Notes under the pieces: generated by a model | The model's input: only the letters and a program-made list of their open reading frames with translations | Database searches by the model: none | What the model was told of the DNA's origin: nothing | Shown: positions 37,738 through 46,821 of the stretch, piece after piece | Layout of the letters: the number at the start of each line of letters is the position of its first letter | Numbering within the stretch: the stretch's first letter is position 1 | Program-made: the position numbers and the translations under genes | Source of the DNA: Burkholderiaceae bacterium | GTDB lineage: Bacteria; Pseudomonadota; Gammaproteobacteria; Burkholderiales; Burkholderiaceae_A | DNA: 64,000 bases | Assembly: GCA_018401615.1 (NCBI GenBank) | Contig: JAGYKN010000001.1 | Span: 62,001-126,000 of the forward strand | Direction of reading: 5' to 3'

Positions 37738-38382
37738 ATGAACGCCGACATCTCCAAGATCCGCCAGGACTACAGCCTGGCCAGCCTCGAGACCGATGAC
37801 CTTGCAGACAGCCCACTTGATCAACTCCAGAGGTGGCTCCAGGAGGCCATCTCAGCCGAATTGCCCGAGCCAAACGCCATGACGCTGTCGACCGTGCGAG
37901 CAGACGGCCGGCCCTCCGCCAGGATTGTGCTGGCCCGAGGCGTTGATGCCCAGGGCGTGACGTTCTTTACCAACTACCGCTCGCACAAGGGACAGGCCCT
38001 GCTCGCAACCCCCTGGGCGAGCCTCACCTTCTATTGGGCTGCCCTGGAGCGTCAGGTTCGCATCGAGGGGAAGGTCGAGAAACTCTCCCCTCAGGCCTCA
38101 GACGACTACTATCTCGAGCGACCCGTGGGCAGCAGGTTGGGCGCATGGGCCTCACCTCAGAGCCAGGTGATTCCGAGTCGAGCCTGGTTAGAGGCGCAGC
38201 ACGAGATCATGCGGGCGCAGTTCGGAGATGCGCCGCCCCGACCAGGCGATTGGGGCGGATACCGGGTGGTGCCGGACCGAGCCGAATTCTGGCAGGGCAG
38301 GCCGTCAAGGCTGCATGACCGACTGGCCTACAGCTGGAGCAACCCTGATGCCGTCTGGCGGGTGGCGCGACTGGCCCCCTGA
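37738..38382 (+). CDS. pdxH: Pyridoxamine 5'-phosphate oxidase PdxH
   Basis: A 214-residue FMN enzyme producing pyridoxal 5'-phosphate from its amine or alcohol form. Conserved features: AMTLSTVRADGRPSARIVLARG, FFTNYRSHKGQALLATP, VRIEGKVEKLSPQASDDYYLERP and the C-terminal signature FWQGRPSRLHDRLAY. ATG 37738 fits the homologous start. The 169-base gap to the divergent rubrerythrin gene holds no gene I can see. Confidence 0.95.
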   Translation: MNADISKIRQDYSLASLETDDLADSPLDQLQRWLQEAISAELPEPNAMTLSTVRADGRPSARIVLARGVDAQGVTFFTNYRSHKGQALLATPWASLTFYWAALERQVRIEGKVEKLSPQASDDYYLERPVGSRLGAWASPQSQVIPSRAWLEAQHEIMRAQFGDAPPRPGDWGGYRVVPDRAEFWQGRPSRLHDRLAYSWSNPDAVWRVARLAP

Positions 38383-38403
38383 TGAATCCCTCGGGGCCTC
38401 ACC

Positions 38404-38985
38404 TTACGAGACCAGGAGCGGTCGCAGTGTCTGCGCCTTGATCAGCTTTGGCGCCACCACAACAGCGCAGTAGCCCTGGGCGGGATGCTCTCGGTAGTAG
38501 TTCTGATGATGGGACTCGGCTGGAAAAAATTGGCGTGTGACCACCCCGGTCTCGCCCTGCCAATCGGCCTGCGAGATTTCAATGACCTGGGTCACCACCG
38601 GGCCGGCAGCCGGATGCTGCCCTGCGTACTCCTTGCAGGCAAGCGCAACGGCGGCAACCTGTTGGGCGCCAAGGGCAAAGACAATCGACCGATACTGAGA
38701 GCCCACATCGTTGCCCTGACGATCAGGCGTGGTGGGGTCATGGATGAGAAAAAAGAGATCGAGGAGATCCTCGTAGCGAATGAGGGTGGGATCAAAGGTG
38801 ACCCGCACCACCTCGGCATGCCCCGTGCGTCCTGAGCAGATTGCCTCGTAGGTCGGGGCTGGCGTGGGCCCTCCCATGTAGCCTGAGACCACAGACACCA
38901 CACCCACGGCCCGCTGAAAGACCGCCTCGAGGCACCAGAAACATCCGCCTCCGAAAAATGCATTGCTCAGATTTTGATTTCCCAT
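38404..38985 (-). CDS. msrA: Peptide-methionine (S)-S-oxide reductase MsrA
   Basis: About 193 residues. The catalytic motif GGGCFWCLEAVFQ is near the N-terminus, with GYMGG, SGRTGHAEVVRVTFDP, HDPTTPDRQGNDVGSQYRS and the C-terminal FFPAESHHQNYYREHPAQGYC. MsrA repairs oxidised methionine using thioredoxin. I chose ATG 38985 (MGNQNLSNAFFGGGC) by homology; 39018 is an alternative. It is divergent from the rhodanese gene. Confidence 0.93.
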   Translation of the reverse strand: MGNQNLSNAFFGGGCFWCLEAVFQRAVGVVSVVSGYMGGPTPAPTYEAICSGRTGHAEVVRVTFDPTLIRYEDLLDLFFLIHDPTTPDRQGNDVGSQYRSIVFALGAQQVAAVALACKEYAGQHPAAGPVVTQVIEISQADWQGETGVVTRQFFPAESHHQNYYREHPAQGYCAVVVAPKLIKAQTLRPLLVS

Positions 38986-39074
38986 GGCCGTGATGCTAGT
39001 CGATCCACCCTGGGTCATGTCCTTATTCCGATAAGTTATTAAGCCCGGCACCGATGCAGGCTAGAGTACGGGCC

Positions 39075-40121
39075 ATGAAAGACATCCTAAAAGTTTCCTT
39101 GGCCGGCCTGATGGTCCCCTTAACCTTGCGATCTCTATTGACCCTGATGGTCCCCTTAACGCTGATCGCGCTCATCGGCCTGGCTGGCCCGGCCGCTCAC
39201 GCCCGCACCACACCTGGTCCGTTGGTCTCTGTCCAACAACTCCAGGGTCTCATTCAAACCGGCAAGGTCGTGGTGCTCGACACCCGTGAACTGCTCCAGA
39301 CCGATCAGAAGACGCCCAACTTCACCGCCAGTCATATTCCAGGCGCCCAACCCCTGCCATATTCACTCTTTCGCGGCCCAAAAGAATCCCCAGGTGCCGT
39401 TGTGCCAATTGCAACCCTTGAAAAAATCCTCTTGCCGCTTGGCATGAAAACCACCGACCCGATCGTGCTCCTGGGCTCTGGCTCCGATGCCACTGAGTTC
39501 GGCGGCGTGGCCCGCGTTTACTGGACGTTAAAGGCCGCTGGCTTCAAAGACCTCGCCATCTTGGATGGCGGCCTTGGGGCCTGGATGGCCGCCAAGCTGC
39601 CCCTAGAGAGTGGCCAAGCCAAGCCTCGCAGCCCGCGGTCTGGCGACAACAGGCTCCAGTACAACCCATCGCTGCTGCTCTCCACCCCCCAGGCACACGC
39701 ACTTGCCAGCCCTCAGGCTGCGATGCGGCCGGTCTTTGTCGATGCCAGGCCCGAGGACTTCTTTCTCGGTCAGATGCGGCATCCGTCGGCCGCCCGATGG
39801 GGCACCATTGCACAGGCCAAGTGGTTCGACTCTGAGGAATGGTTCGTGCCCAATACGGGGCGCCTGCTGCCAAAGGAGCGGATCCTGACAGTGGCAAAAC
39901 GAGAGGGGCTCTTGCAGCAGCCCACCGTTCAGTTTTGCAACACTGGGCATTGGGCAGCAACCAACTGGTTCATCCTCTCGGAGGTTCTGGGGCAGCCCAA
40001 TACCCTCATGTATGCAGACTCTGTGGTGGGATGGAGCCAGGCCGGGCTGCCCATGGACAACGAACCAAGCCGCGCCACCGCATTGCTGTGGCAGGCCAAG
40101 GGAAGCGGTGTTGCTCGTTAG
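39075..40121 (+). CDS. Exported double-rhodanese sulfurtransferase
   Basis: About 348 residues. After a long hydrophobic signal segment ending near PAAHA come two rhodanese domains. The second has the active-site loop QFCNTGHWAATN with the reactive Cys; the first shows VVVLDTRELLQ and ILDGGLGAW but no Cys, the usual inactive partner. It likely moves sulfane sulfur (thiosulfate or persulfide) in the periplasm. An 18-base direct repeat in the signal-peptide region (39107-39124 and 39143-39160) duplicates LMVPLTL. The YeeE-like transporter starts 6 bases later. Confidence 0.85.
   Translation: MKDILKVSLAGLMVPLTLRSLLTLMVPLTLIALIGLAGPAAHARTTPGPLVSVQQLQGLIQTGKVVVLDTRELLQTDQKTPNFTASHIPGAQPLPYSLFRGPKESPGAVVPIATLEKILLPLGMKTTDPIVLLGSGSDATEFGGVARVYWTLKAAGFKDLAILDGGLGAWMAAKLPLESGQAKPRSPRSGDNRLQYNPSLLLSTPQAHALASPQAAMRPVFVDARPEDFFLGQMRHPSAARWGTIAQAKWFDSEEWFVPNTGRLLPKERILTVAKREGLLQQPTVQFCNTGHWAATNWFILSEVLGQPNTLMYADSVVGWSQAGLPMDNEPSRATALLWQAKGSGVAR
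39107..39160 (+). repeat. 18-base direct repeat within the rhodanese signal peptide
   Basis: The sequence CCTGATGGTCCCCTTAAC occurs at 39107-39124 and 39143-39160, 36 bases (12 codons) apart, in frame. It encodes the repeated hydrophobic LMVPLTL and lengthens the signal segment. Confidence 0.8.
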
Positions 40122-40127
40122 AAAGAC

Positions 40128-41276
40128 ATGACCCGAGTCGAAAAACCCAGCCTCGTCGCGCTGGGTCTCCTGGGCACCTTGGTGGTGATGTTCATTGCAG
40201 GCCTGCAGGCGGGCCTGCTCGTGCTCATTGGGATTGGTTTTGGCCTGATCCTGCAGGGTTGCCGCTTTGGATTCACCTCGGGCTGGCGGCAATTCATCCT
40301 CAAGCGTGAGGCAGCCGGCATCACGGGGCAGATGCTTCTCATGGCTGCAGCCGCCCTGCTCGCCCTCCCCCTGCTGGCCTGGTTCCCAACCGAGATGACG
40401 GGTGCGGTGGCCCCAATCACCTGGAGTCTCTTGATTGGCGCCTTTGTCTTTGGTGCAGCCATGCAGGTGGCAGACGGCTGCGGCTCCGGCAGCCTAAATC
40501 GAGCAGGTGCTGGGGCCGCACTCTCTTGGGTGGTCCTGCCAACCTTTATTGCGGGAAGTTTCATTGGCGCCTCACACCAGCCTGACTGGCTCTCTCTTGG
40601 CGGGCCGCTCGATGCCCTTGCAGCCCAGCCGGGGCAGGGATTCTCAGTGGACCTTCTGGCCCTTGTCGGCCTGGGACCAGCACTCCTCATAACCCTTGCA
40701 GGCTGCGCGGCCGTGGTCTGGTGGGCCTGGCGTGCCCAGGACCGGGCGGGGCTCAGCAGCCACTCGAACAAACTCGTCGGGCACTGGCTCCTCGGGGGGT
40801 TGCTGCTGGCTGTGCTCTACGGCGTGCACCTGATCGTGGCCGGTCAGCCCTGGGGGATTGTCTATGGCCTGGGCCTCTGGGGCGCCAAGGCCGCCTCGGG
40901 CCTTGGCATGGACCTGAGCGCCGATCCGTTTTGGTCCTCAGCCGCCCATGCGCAGCGGCTCCTGGACCCCATTGTGTGGGACATCACCTCGCTCACCAAT
41001 ATCGGGCTCTTGTTTGGTGCCATGGCTGCAGCACGCTGGCGGTGGCGGGCCTCATCGGGCAAGGCTGAGAGTCCAATCAGACCCCACCATTGGGCTGCAG
41101 GCGCCCTGGCCGGCCTTGTGATGGGCTACAGCGCTCGACTCGCCTTTGGCTGCAACATTGGCAGCTTCCTGGGCGGGGTGGCCTCCGCAAGCCTCCATGG
41201 CTGGGTCTGGTTTGTCATGGCCTACCTCGGGTCGATTCTCGGTGTGCGCCTGCGACTTCGGCTGGCCATGCCATGA
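40128..41276 (+). CDS. YeeE/YedE family membrane transporter (thiosulfate- or selenium-related)
   Basis: A 382-residue, about ten-helix membrane protein. It has the conserved cysteine motifs of the family: LILQGCRFGFTSGWRQFIL, AAMQVADGCGSGSLNRAGAG and YSARLAFGCNIGSFLGG. E. coli YeeE (TsuA) imports thiosulfate; related YedE proteins are linked to selenium metabolism. Beside an exported rhodanese, sulfur-compound uptake is the simplest reading. Given the selenium cluster 7 kb away, a selenium role is possible. The stop codon lies inside a 14-base tandem repeat. Confidence 0.83.
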   Translation: MTRVEKPSLVALGLLGTLVVMFIAGLQAGLLVLIGIGFGLILQGCRFGFTSGWRQFILKREAAGITGQMLLMAAAALLALPLLAWFPTEMTGAVAPITWSLLIGAFVFGAAMQVADGCGSGSLNRAGAGAALSWVVLPTFIAGSFIGASHQPDWLSLGGPLDALAAQPGQGFSVDLLALVGLGPALLITLAGCAAVVWWAWRAQDRAGLSSHSNKLVGHWLLGGLLLAVLYGVHLIVAGQPWGIVYGLGLWGAKAASGLGMDLSADPFWSSAAHAQRLLDPIVWDITSLTNIGLLFGAMAAARWRWRASSGKAESPIRPHHWAAGALAGLVMGYSARLAFGCNIGSFLGGVASASLHGWVWFVMAYLGSILGVRLRLRLAMP

Positions 41277-41318
41277 GGACCATGCCATGAGGACCATGCC
41301 ATGAGAACCCCATGAGAA
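41266..41318 (+). repeat. 14-base tandem repeat, about 3.7 copies, at the end of the yeeE-like gene
   Basis: Unit CCATGCCATGAGGA occurs at 41266-41279 and 41280-41293, with a one-mismatch third copy at 41294-41307 and a partial fourth to 41318. Every copy contains ATG and ATGA (start/stop overlap); the transporter's TGA is in the first copy. The last ATG opens the small frame at 41312. Confidence 0.9.
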
Positions 41319-41464
41319 CCATCCACACCCTGCTCTTTTGGGCGATCTTGCTTGGCCTGATCGGTCTTGACTTTAGCAGCCTGGACCGTGCCCGAGTCGA
41401 ACCGCCCTTGATCATGCTCGGCAGTGGGCAGGCCTCTAGCGGTGGGCACTGCTCTGGCCGCTAA
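41312..41464 (+). CDS. Possible small membrane-anchored protein (50 residues)
   Basis: MRTIHTLLFWAILLGLIGLD gives one clear hydrophobic segment, followed by a soluble tail with a Gly/Ser-rich end (LGSGQASSGGHCSGR). It begins in the tandem repeat 35 bases after the YeeE-like stop and overlaps the start of the HIT-GNAT gene in another frame. The N-terminal helix and good stop/start packing suggest a real gene, but I recognise no family. Confidence 0.45.
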   Translation: MRTIHTLLFWAILLGLIGLDFSSLDRARVEPPLIMLGSGQASSGGHCSGR

Positions 41465-42254
41465 GACCAACTGCCCACTCTGCTCGAGCCCCGGCGGTCG
41501 ACTGGTTGAGCAGGCCTCTGGATGGCGAGTGGTCGCCATTGAGGAGCATCCCCTCCCGGGATTCCACCGCCTGATTTGCTCGGACCATGTGCAGGAATGG
41601 CGGCACCTCGCGCCAGCGCAGCGTCAGGAGATCGGGGAGGCACTGGCGGCTTGGGAGCACAGGCTCACCGAGCAGTGGCAGCCCGACAAGTTCAATCTGG
41701 CCAGCTTTGGCAATGTGGTGCCACACCTTCATTGGCACCTGATGCCCCGGTGGCGCACAGACCCCTGGTGGCCCAACCCCATCTGGGCAAGCCCGCCGCC
41801 AGCCTGTGCAATCGAAGGCGGGTGGATCGGTGACTGGTCGTCCAGCGGCCCTGCCGCCCGTGTCGTTCGGCAGGCGGTCTTCGTACAAGAGCAGCAGGTG
41901 GCCTCGGAGGACGAATGGGACGCCTGGGATGCCGTTGCCCGTCATGCCGTGATGGAGAGGGACCAGGCGCCTGTTGCCACGGGGCGATTGCTCTCGCTCG
42001 GAGATGGCCGCGCACGCATTGGCCGCATGTCAGTCCTGCAAGGGCATCGAGGTCGGGGGCTCGGCAGTGCACTCCTGGCTGCACTGCTCGACGATGCGCA
42101 ACGACTCGAGTTCGACGCTGTCGTGCTTCACGCTCAGGAGCACGCCATTGGCTTTTACCAACGCGCGGGTTTCACCACCCTGGGGTCGTCCTTCGAGGAA
42201 TGCAACATGCGTCACCAGCTCATGCTAAAAACCCTCGAAGGCCGTCACGCCTGA
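41442..42254 (+). CDS. HIT-domain / GNAT acetyltransferase fusion protein
   Basis: About 270 residues. Residues ~8-110 are a HIT-family domain: NCPLCSSPGGRL, DKFNLASFGNVVPHLHWHLMPRW, containing the His-Xaa-His-Xaa-His triad (HLHWH). Residues ~140-265 are a GNAT domain: RVVRQAVFVQEQQVASEDEWD, ATGRLLSLGDGRARIGRMSVLQGHRGRGLGSALLAALL, the acetyl-CoA-binding Arg/Gln-Gly-Xaa-Gly-Arg loop, and AIGFYQRAGF. Each is normally a separate gene. The junction is in frame with no stop. The start is unclear (GTG 41442 or 41424; neither has a strong ribosome site). It overlaps the convergent Sua5-like gene by 10 bases. Confidence 0.8.
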   Translation: MGTALAAKTNCPLCSSPGGRLVEQASGWRVVAIEEHPLPGFHRLICSDHVQEWRHLAPAQRQEIGEALAAWEHRLTEQWQPDKFNLASFGNVVPHLHWHLMPRWRTDPWWPNPIWASPPPACAIEGGWIGDWSSSGPAARVVRQAVFVQEQQVASEDEWDAWDAVARHAVMERDQAPVATGRLLSLGDGRARIGRMSVLQGHRGRGLGSALLAALLDDAQRLEFDAVVLHAQEHAIGFYQRAGFTTLGSSFEECNMRHQLMLKTLEGRHA

Positions 42255-43264
42255 TGTGCAGCCCGAACAAGTCGGTCTTCGATGGCCTCCCACGCTGGGC
42301 CGGGCGGCGGCAGCTCAAGGACCATGAGGCCATAGCAGCCCTGCGCATCCCAGTCATGGAGTTGTGCATAGAGTGCCGCCCCGTAGGCGGCAGCATCTGA
42401 AGGGGCCATTGCCCAATCAATGGCAGGCTCAAGATTTGCCGGCTCACTGGCAGTGACTGCCCAGACGACAGCCCGCTGGCCGGGGTGCCCCTGGGCCCAG
42501 TTGGCCAGATGGGCCCCGAGCGACTCAGCCGACACCAGGCGCAGGGGGGTTCGCGGGGCGTAATGCATGGCCTGCTGCCCAGAGACCCTGGGCGCATTTG
42601 AAGCCCGCGGCGCACCGACACCTTGGAGCGGCACCACCCGGGCAATCTCAGCCCGCGAGAGTCCCCCAGGCCGCAAGATCCTCGGCTCATCATGGGTGCA
42701 GTCAACAATGGTGCTCTCAAGCCCCACCGCCGATGGCACCCCACAGAGGATCAGATCGGTCTGACTCAATCGAGCGCCGAGCACGTCTCTGACATGCTGC
42801 CAGTGGGTGGGGCTCAGGCCCCCAAACGGATTGGCCGACGGCGCCGCAACGGCCCCACTGCCGATCAACTCGAATGCCTCGAGCAAGGCCAGGGCCTGAG
42901 GATGGGCTGGCACCCGCAGACCCACAGTGGCCTGACCACCTGTTACTGCCCGCAAGACGCCGGCAGCGGCCTGCACGATTAAGGTGAGTGGGCCAGGCCA
43001 GAACGCCTCGGCCAGAGACTGCGCAGCCGCTGGCCAATCTAGGGCGAGGCGTCTTGCCACGGCCACATTGGCCACATGCACGATCAGCGGATGCGCTGTT
43101 GGTCGACCCTTCGTCTGGAAGATTCGAGACACAGCCGCAGGCTGAGTGGCATCTGCACCGAGGCCGTAGACGGTCTCGGTCGGAAAGGCGACGAGGTGCC
43201 CCGCTCTGAGCGCCGCGGCTGCCAGCTCGATGGAGAGAGGGTCGGCAGCATCAAGCAGCTGCAT
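42245..43264 (-). CDS. L-threonylcarbamoyladenylate synthase (Sua5/TsaC type)
   Basis: About 339 residues with the catalytic YrdC-like domain (FPTETVYGLGADATQPAAV, KGRPTAHPLIVHV, FWPGPLTLIVQ, PSANPFGGLSPTHWQHV, STIVDCT) followed by a C-terminal Sua5 extension (about 210-339). It makes the threonylcarbamoyl-AMP used for t6A37 in tRNAs. The extended C-terminal domain distinguishes it from short TsaC. ATG 43264 overlaps the purK stop (TGATG). Confidence 0.9.
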   Translation of the reverse strand: MQLLDAADPLSIELAAAALRAGHLVAFPTETVYGLGADATQPAAVSRIFQTKGRPTAHPLIVHVANVAVARRLALDWPAAAQSLAEAFWPGPLTLIVQAAAGVLRAVTGGQATVGLRVPAHPQALALLEAFELIGSGAVAAPSANPFGGLSPTHWQHVRDVLGARLSQTDLILCGVPSAVGLESTIVDCTHDEPRILRPGGLSRAEIARVVPLQGVGAPRASNAPRVSGQQAMHYAPRTPLRLVSAESLGAHLANWAQGHPGQRAVVWAVTASEPANLEPAIDWAMAPSDAAAYGAALYAQLHDWDAQGCYGLMVLELPPPGPAWEAIEDRLVRAAHQA

Positions 43265-44349
43265 CAAGACTGGTCCAGAAGGCGCTCAGTGATGTGGCCC
43301 ATCTTGCGGCCGGGCCGAGGCTCGCTCTTGCCATAGAGGTGCAGCACCGCCTGCTCCCCTGAGGTCAGGGCAGACCAGTCCGGTGTGACCACTGGTCCGT
43401 CGAGTCCGTTTGGAAACCAGAGGTCTCCGAGCAGGTTGGTCATGCGCGCTGGAAATCTCAGGCCTGGACTGCCCAAGGGCATGCCCGTGCAGATGCGAAC
43501 CTGTTGCTCAAACTGGCTCGTCTCGCAGGCCTCCATGCTGTGGTGGCCAGAGTTGTGTGGGCGCGGGGCCATCTCGTTGGCCAACAACTGCCCATCCTCC
43601 AGAACGAAGAACTCCACGCACAAGACCCCCACATAGCCCATGGCCTGCGCAATCGCTTGGGCAGCCGCCTGGGCCTGATGGGCCAGCACCTCAGAGACAT
43701 CTGCCGGCACGGTGGTGGTGTGGAGGATGCCGCTGCGATGAACATTCTCGGCCAGTGGGAAGACTGCCACCTCTGCGTCTGCCCCCCGAGCGAGAATGAC
43801 AGAGACCTCCTGCCGAAGGGCCAGTCGCTTCTCGAGCACACAGGCCACCCGACCAAATGCCTCAAAGGCCTTGGCGGCCTCCTGGGTCGAGAGCACTGTC
43901 TGCTGACCCTTGCCGTCGTAGCCCAGCCGACTGGTCTTTAAAATTCCGGGGAAGGCCGCGGGCGGCAGGGCCAGGGCTTGCTCCCGAGAGAGGACAGGCC
44001 AGTGCGGCGCCACAGCCACCCCTGCAGACTCAATGAAGGCCTTCTCAATCAAGCGATCCTGCGCCCGCTCGACGCAGTCGGCCGAGGGCATGGTCTTGCC
44101 ATGCTCGGCCAGAAACCGAATGGAGGCCGCCGGTACATTCTCGGATTCCGTGGTGAAGACGCTGGCCTTTGCCGCAAATTGGGCCAGGGCCGTGGGGTCT
44201 GAGTAATCTCCAATGACATGGTCATCTGCGAGCTGCCCGGCCGGACCCTGCGGGTCTGGGTCGAGCAGCACCACGGTGTGGCCCAGGCGGTGGGCGGCCT
44301 GAATCATCATCCGGCCGAGTTGACCGCCTCCCAAGAGCCCAATCTGCAT
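43264..44349 (-). CDS. purK: N5-carboxyaminoimidazole ribonucleotide synthase PurK
   Basis: A 361-residue ATP-grasp enzyme making N5-CAIR from AIR, bicarbonate and ATP, the step before PurE. GLLGGGQLGRMMIQAAHRLGH at the N-terminus, SRLGYDGKGQQTV, CVEFFVLEDGQLLANEMAPRPHNSGH are hallmarks. It begins 8 bases after the purC-purE gene on the same strand, as expected for cooperating purine enzymes. Confidence 0.94.
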   Translation of the reverse strand: MQIGLLGGGQLGRMMIQAAHRLGHTVVLLDPDPQGPAGQLADDHVIGDYSDPTALAQFAAKASVFTTESENVPAASIRFLAEHGKTMPSADCVERAQDRLIEKAFIESAGVAVAPHWPVLSREQALALPPAAFPGILKTSRLGYDGKGQQTVLSTQEAAKAFEAFGRVACVLEKRLALRQEVSVILARGADAEVAVFPLAENVHRSGILHTTTVPADVSEVLAHQAQAAAQAIAQAMGYVGVLCVEFFVLEDGQLLANEMAPRPHNSGHHSMEACETSQFEQQVRICTGMPLGSPGLRFPARMTNLLGDLWFPNGLDGPVVTPDWSALTSGEQAVLHLYGKSEPRPGRKMGHITERLLDQS

Positions 44350-44357
44350 AGACTGCG

Positions 44358-45749
44358 TCAGCTCACGGTCGGTGCCGATGCTCGGCCGAGGCTGGCGTTC
44401 ATGGCGTGGGCCAGGGTCGTCTGGTTCGCACGATAGTCAAGGAGTCGGTCGAGAAGCATGTCGTCGTGCGTGGCAAGGGTGGCAATGAAATGCAGGGCCG
44501 CATTGGCTGCACCGGCCTCGCCAATTGCAAAGGTGGCAACTGGGATGCCCCTGGGCATCTGGACGATGGAATAGAGGGAGTCTTCACCACCCAGGTGCTT
44601 GGACGCAACGGGCACCCCGAAGACCGGCACCGTGGTCTTGGCTGCCAACATGCCCGGCAGGTGGGCTGCGCCGCCCGCGCCGGCAATGATGCCGCGTAGG
44701 CCTCTTGCATGGGCCGACTCCGCGTAGCTGAAAAGCGCATCGGGCATGCGGTGGGCCGAGACCACCCGGGCCTCGTGCGGGATGCCAAAGCGATCAAGCA
44801 TCTCCACGGCGTGTCGCATGGTGTCCCAGTCGGACTGAGAGCCCATGACCACGCCCACCAGGGGCATTCGAACGCCCGTGATGCGAAAGAGCGCCTCTCG
44901 GTACTTGGCAGCAGTCTTGGCAATGACATCAACGGGCAGAGGCGGTGCTGGCTCAGTCTTATCCCAGTCAAGGGTCTCGAGGTGGTCACGCACAAACTGC
45001 TTGTCAAAGCTTGGCGGGCTCATGCCCTCTTGGTACTGATCGGCCGGCCAGAAGCGGGAGGAGTCGGCCGTGAGCACCTCGTCCATGAGGTGCAACACAC
45101 CGTTGTCATCAAGGCCAAACTCAAATTTGGTGTCCGCCACGATGATGCCCTGCGTGGCTGCGAAGGCCGCTGCCTCATGGTAGAGCGCCAGGCTCACACG
45201 CCGAATCTCTTGGGCCATGGGCTGCCCGATGAGGGCCACCAGTTGATCAAAGGAGATGTTCTCGTCGTGCTCACCGGCGGCAGCCTTGTGGGCGGGGGTG
45301 AAGATCGGTTCTGGCAGGCGGCCCGACTGCACCAGCCCCCCTGGCAGGCTCACGCCGCAGACCGCGCCGCAGGCCTGGTACTCCTTCCAGCCGCCACCAG
45401 CAAGGTATCCACGCACCACCGCCTCCACGGGCAGGGGCCGTAGGCGCTTGACCACCATTGCACGGCCGCGAACTTGCTCCACCTCATCTTCCTGGACCAC
45501 GGTCTGCGGATCGATGTCGGTGAGGTGATTCGGAACAATGTGGGCGAGTCTGCCCAGCCAGAACTCAGTCATGCGATTCAAGACGACACCCTTGTCTGGG
45601 ATGGGCTCGCCCAGTACAACGTCGAATGCTGAGAGCCGATCAGAGGCGACCATGAGCAGGTGGTCTTGGCCCACCGCGTAGAGATCCCTCACCTTGCCGC
45701 GACCCAGCAGCACAAGCGAGGAAATCCCTGATTGAAGAGGCGGTGTCAC
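44358..45749 (-). CDS. PurC-PurE fusion: SAICAR synthase / N5-CAIR mutase
   Basis: A 463-residue single reading frame. Residues 1-294 are SAICAR synthase (PurC): [56 protein letters not shown]. Residues 295-463 are Pur[73 protein letters not shown]. The join is [13 protein letters not shown], so the internal Met (codon at 44865-44867) is where PurE would normally begin, with no stop before it. Bacterial purC and purE are usually separate. PurK next door shows the PurE half is the N5-CAIR mutase class. The GTG start overlaps the fba stop. A missing stop from a base error cannot be excluded. Confidence 0.85.
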   Translation of the reverse strand: MTPPLQSGISSLVLLGRGKVRDLYAVGQDHLLMVASDRLSAFDVVLGEPIPDKGVVLNRMTEFWLGRLAHIVPNHLTDIDPQTVVQEDEVEQVRGRAMVVKRLRPLPVEAVVRGYLAGGGWKEYQACGAVCGVSLPGGLVQSGRLPEPIFTPAHKAAAGEHDENISFDQLVALIGQPMAQEIRRVSLALYHEAAAFAATQGIIVADTKFEFGLDDNGVLHLMDEVLTADSSRFWPADQYQEGMSPPSFDKQFVRDHLETLDWDKTEPAPPLPVDVIAKTAAKYREALFRITGVRMPLVGVVMGSQSDWDTMRHAVEMLDRFGIPHEARVVSAHRMPDALFSYAESAHARGLRGIIAGAGGAAHLPGMLAAKTTVPVFGVPVASKHLGGEDSLYSIVQMPRGIPVATFAIGEAGAANAALHFIATLATHDDMLLDRLLDYRANQTTLAHAMNASLGRASAPTVS

Positions 45750-46810
45750 TGCACGATCTGAGACAACTGACCCTTCTGATATCGGGCGGCCATGTCCACC
45801 ATGCTGATGGACTTGATCTTGCTTGCCTGACCCGAGCAGCCAAACGCCTGGAATCGATCCTGACAGATTTTCTGGGCGGCCTGACGGGCCGGCTTGAGAA
45901 AATCACGGGGATCGAAGTGTGATGGGTTCTCGGCCATGTGTCGACGCATGGCCGCTGTCATCGCAAGGCGAATATCGGTGTCGATGTTGATCTTTCGGAC
46001 CCCATGACCAATGGCCTTCTGGATCTCCTCCACGGGCACACCGTAGGTTTCCTTGATGTCGCCGCCGTAGGCCCGAATCTCATCGAGCAATTCCTGCGGC
46101 ACAGACGATGAACCATGCATCACAAGGTGTGTATTGGGAAGGCGGCGGTTGATCTCCTTGATCCGATCGATGGCAAGGATGTCGCCCGTGGGCTTTCGGG
46201 TGAATTTGTAAGCGCCATGGCTCGTTCCAATGGCGATGGCCAGGGCATCGAGCTGGGTCTGGCGCACGAAGTCTGCAGCCTGCTCGGGATCGGTGAGGAG
46301 TTGATCGGCTGTCATTGTGGCATCAGAGCCATGACCGTCTTCCTTGTCGCCCCGCATGGTCTCGAGTGATCCGAGGCAGCCCAACTCTCCCTCCACCGAG
46401 ACGCCCTTGGCATGGGCCATGGCCACCACAGCCTTGGTGACATCCACGTTGTAGTCGTAGCTGGCAATGGTCTTGCCATCGGCCTCCAGGGAGCCGTCCA
46501 TCATGACGCTTGAGAAGCCCAGGTTCATGGCGCCCTGGCAGACCTCTGGACTCTGACCGTGGTCCTGGTGCATCACGATTGGCAGGTTCGGATAGCTCTC
46601 TACGGCCGCCTCGATCAGGTGTCGCAGGAAGGCCTCACCGGCGTACTTTCGTGCGCCAGCACTGGCCTGCATGATCACCGGTGCATCGACCGCATGGGCT
46701 GCTGCCAGGATGGCCTGGACCTGCTCCAGGTTATTGACATTGAATGCGGGAATGCCGTAGCCATGCTCGGCGGCGTGGTCGAGCAGTTGTCTTAGGGAAA
46801 CCAGTGCCAT
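45746..46810 (-). CDS. Class II fructose-bisphosphate aldolase
   Basis: A 354-residue zinc-dependent aldolase interconverting fructose 1,6-bisphosphate with the triose phosphates. Zn-binding and active-site regions: [75 protein letters not shown] and [15 protein letters not shown]. The FbaA/CbbA type of betaproteobacteria. The usual pyruvate kinase gene between pgk and fba is missing. Confidence 0.93.
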   Translation of the reverse strand: MALVSLRQLLDHAAEHGYGIPAFNVNNLEQVQAILAAAHAVDAPVIMQASAGARKYAGEAFLRHLIEAAVESYPNLPIVMHQDHGQSPEVCQGAMNLGFSSVMMDGSLEADGKTIASYDYNVDVTKAVVAMAHAKGVSVEGELGCLGSLETMRGDKEDGHGSDATMTADQLLTDPEQAADFVRQTQLDALAIAIGTSHGAYKFTRKPTGDILAIDRIKEINRRLPNTHLVMHGSSSVPQELLDEIRAYGGDIKETYGVPVEEIQKAIGHGVRKINIDTDIRLAMTAAMRRHMAENPSHFDPRDFLKPARQAAQKICQDRFQAFGCSGQASKIKSISMVDMAARYQKGQLSQIVQ

Positions 46811-46821
46811 GTTCAGACTCC

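Noticed and set aside
41266-41318. CRISPR-like array
   Set aside because: The 14-base units are directly adjacent with no spacers; it is a simple tandem repeat.
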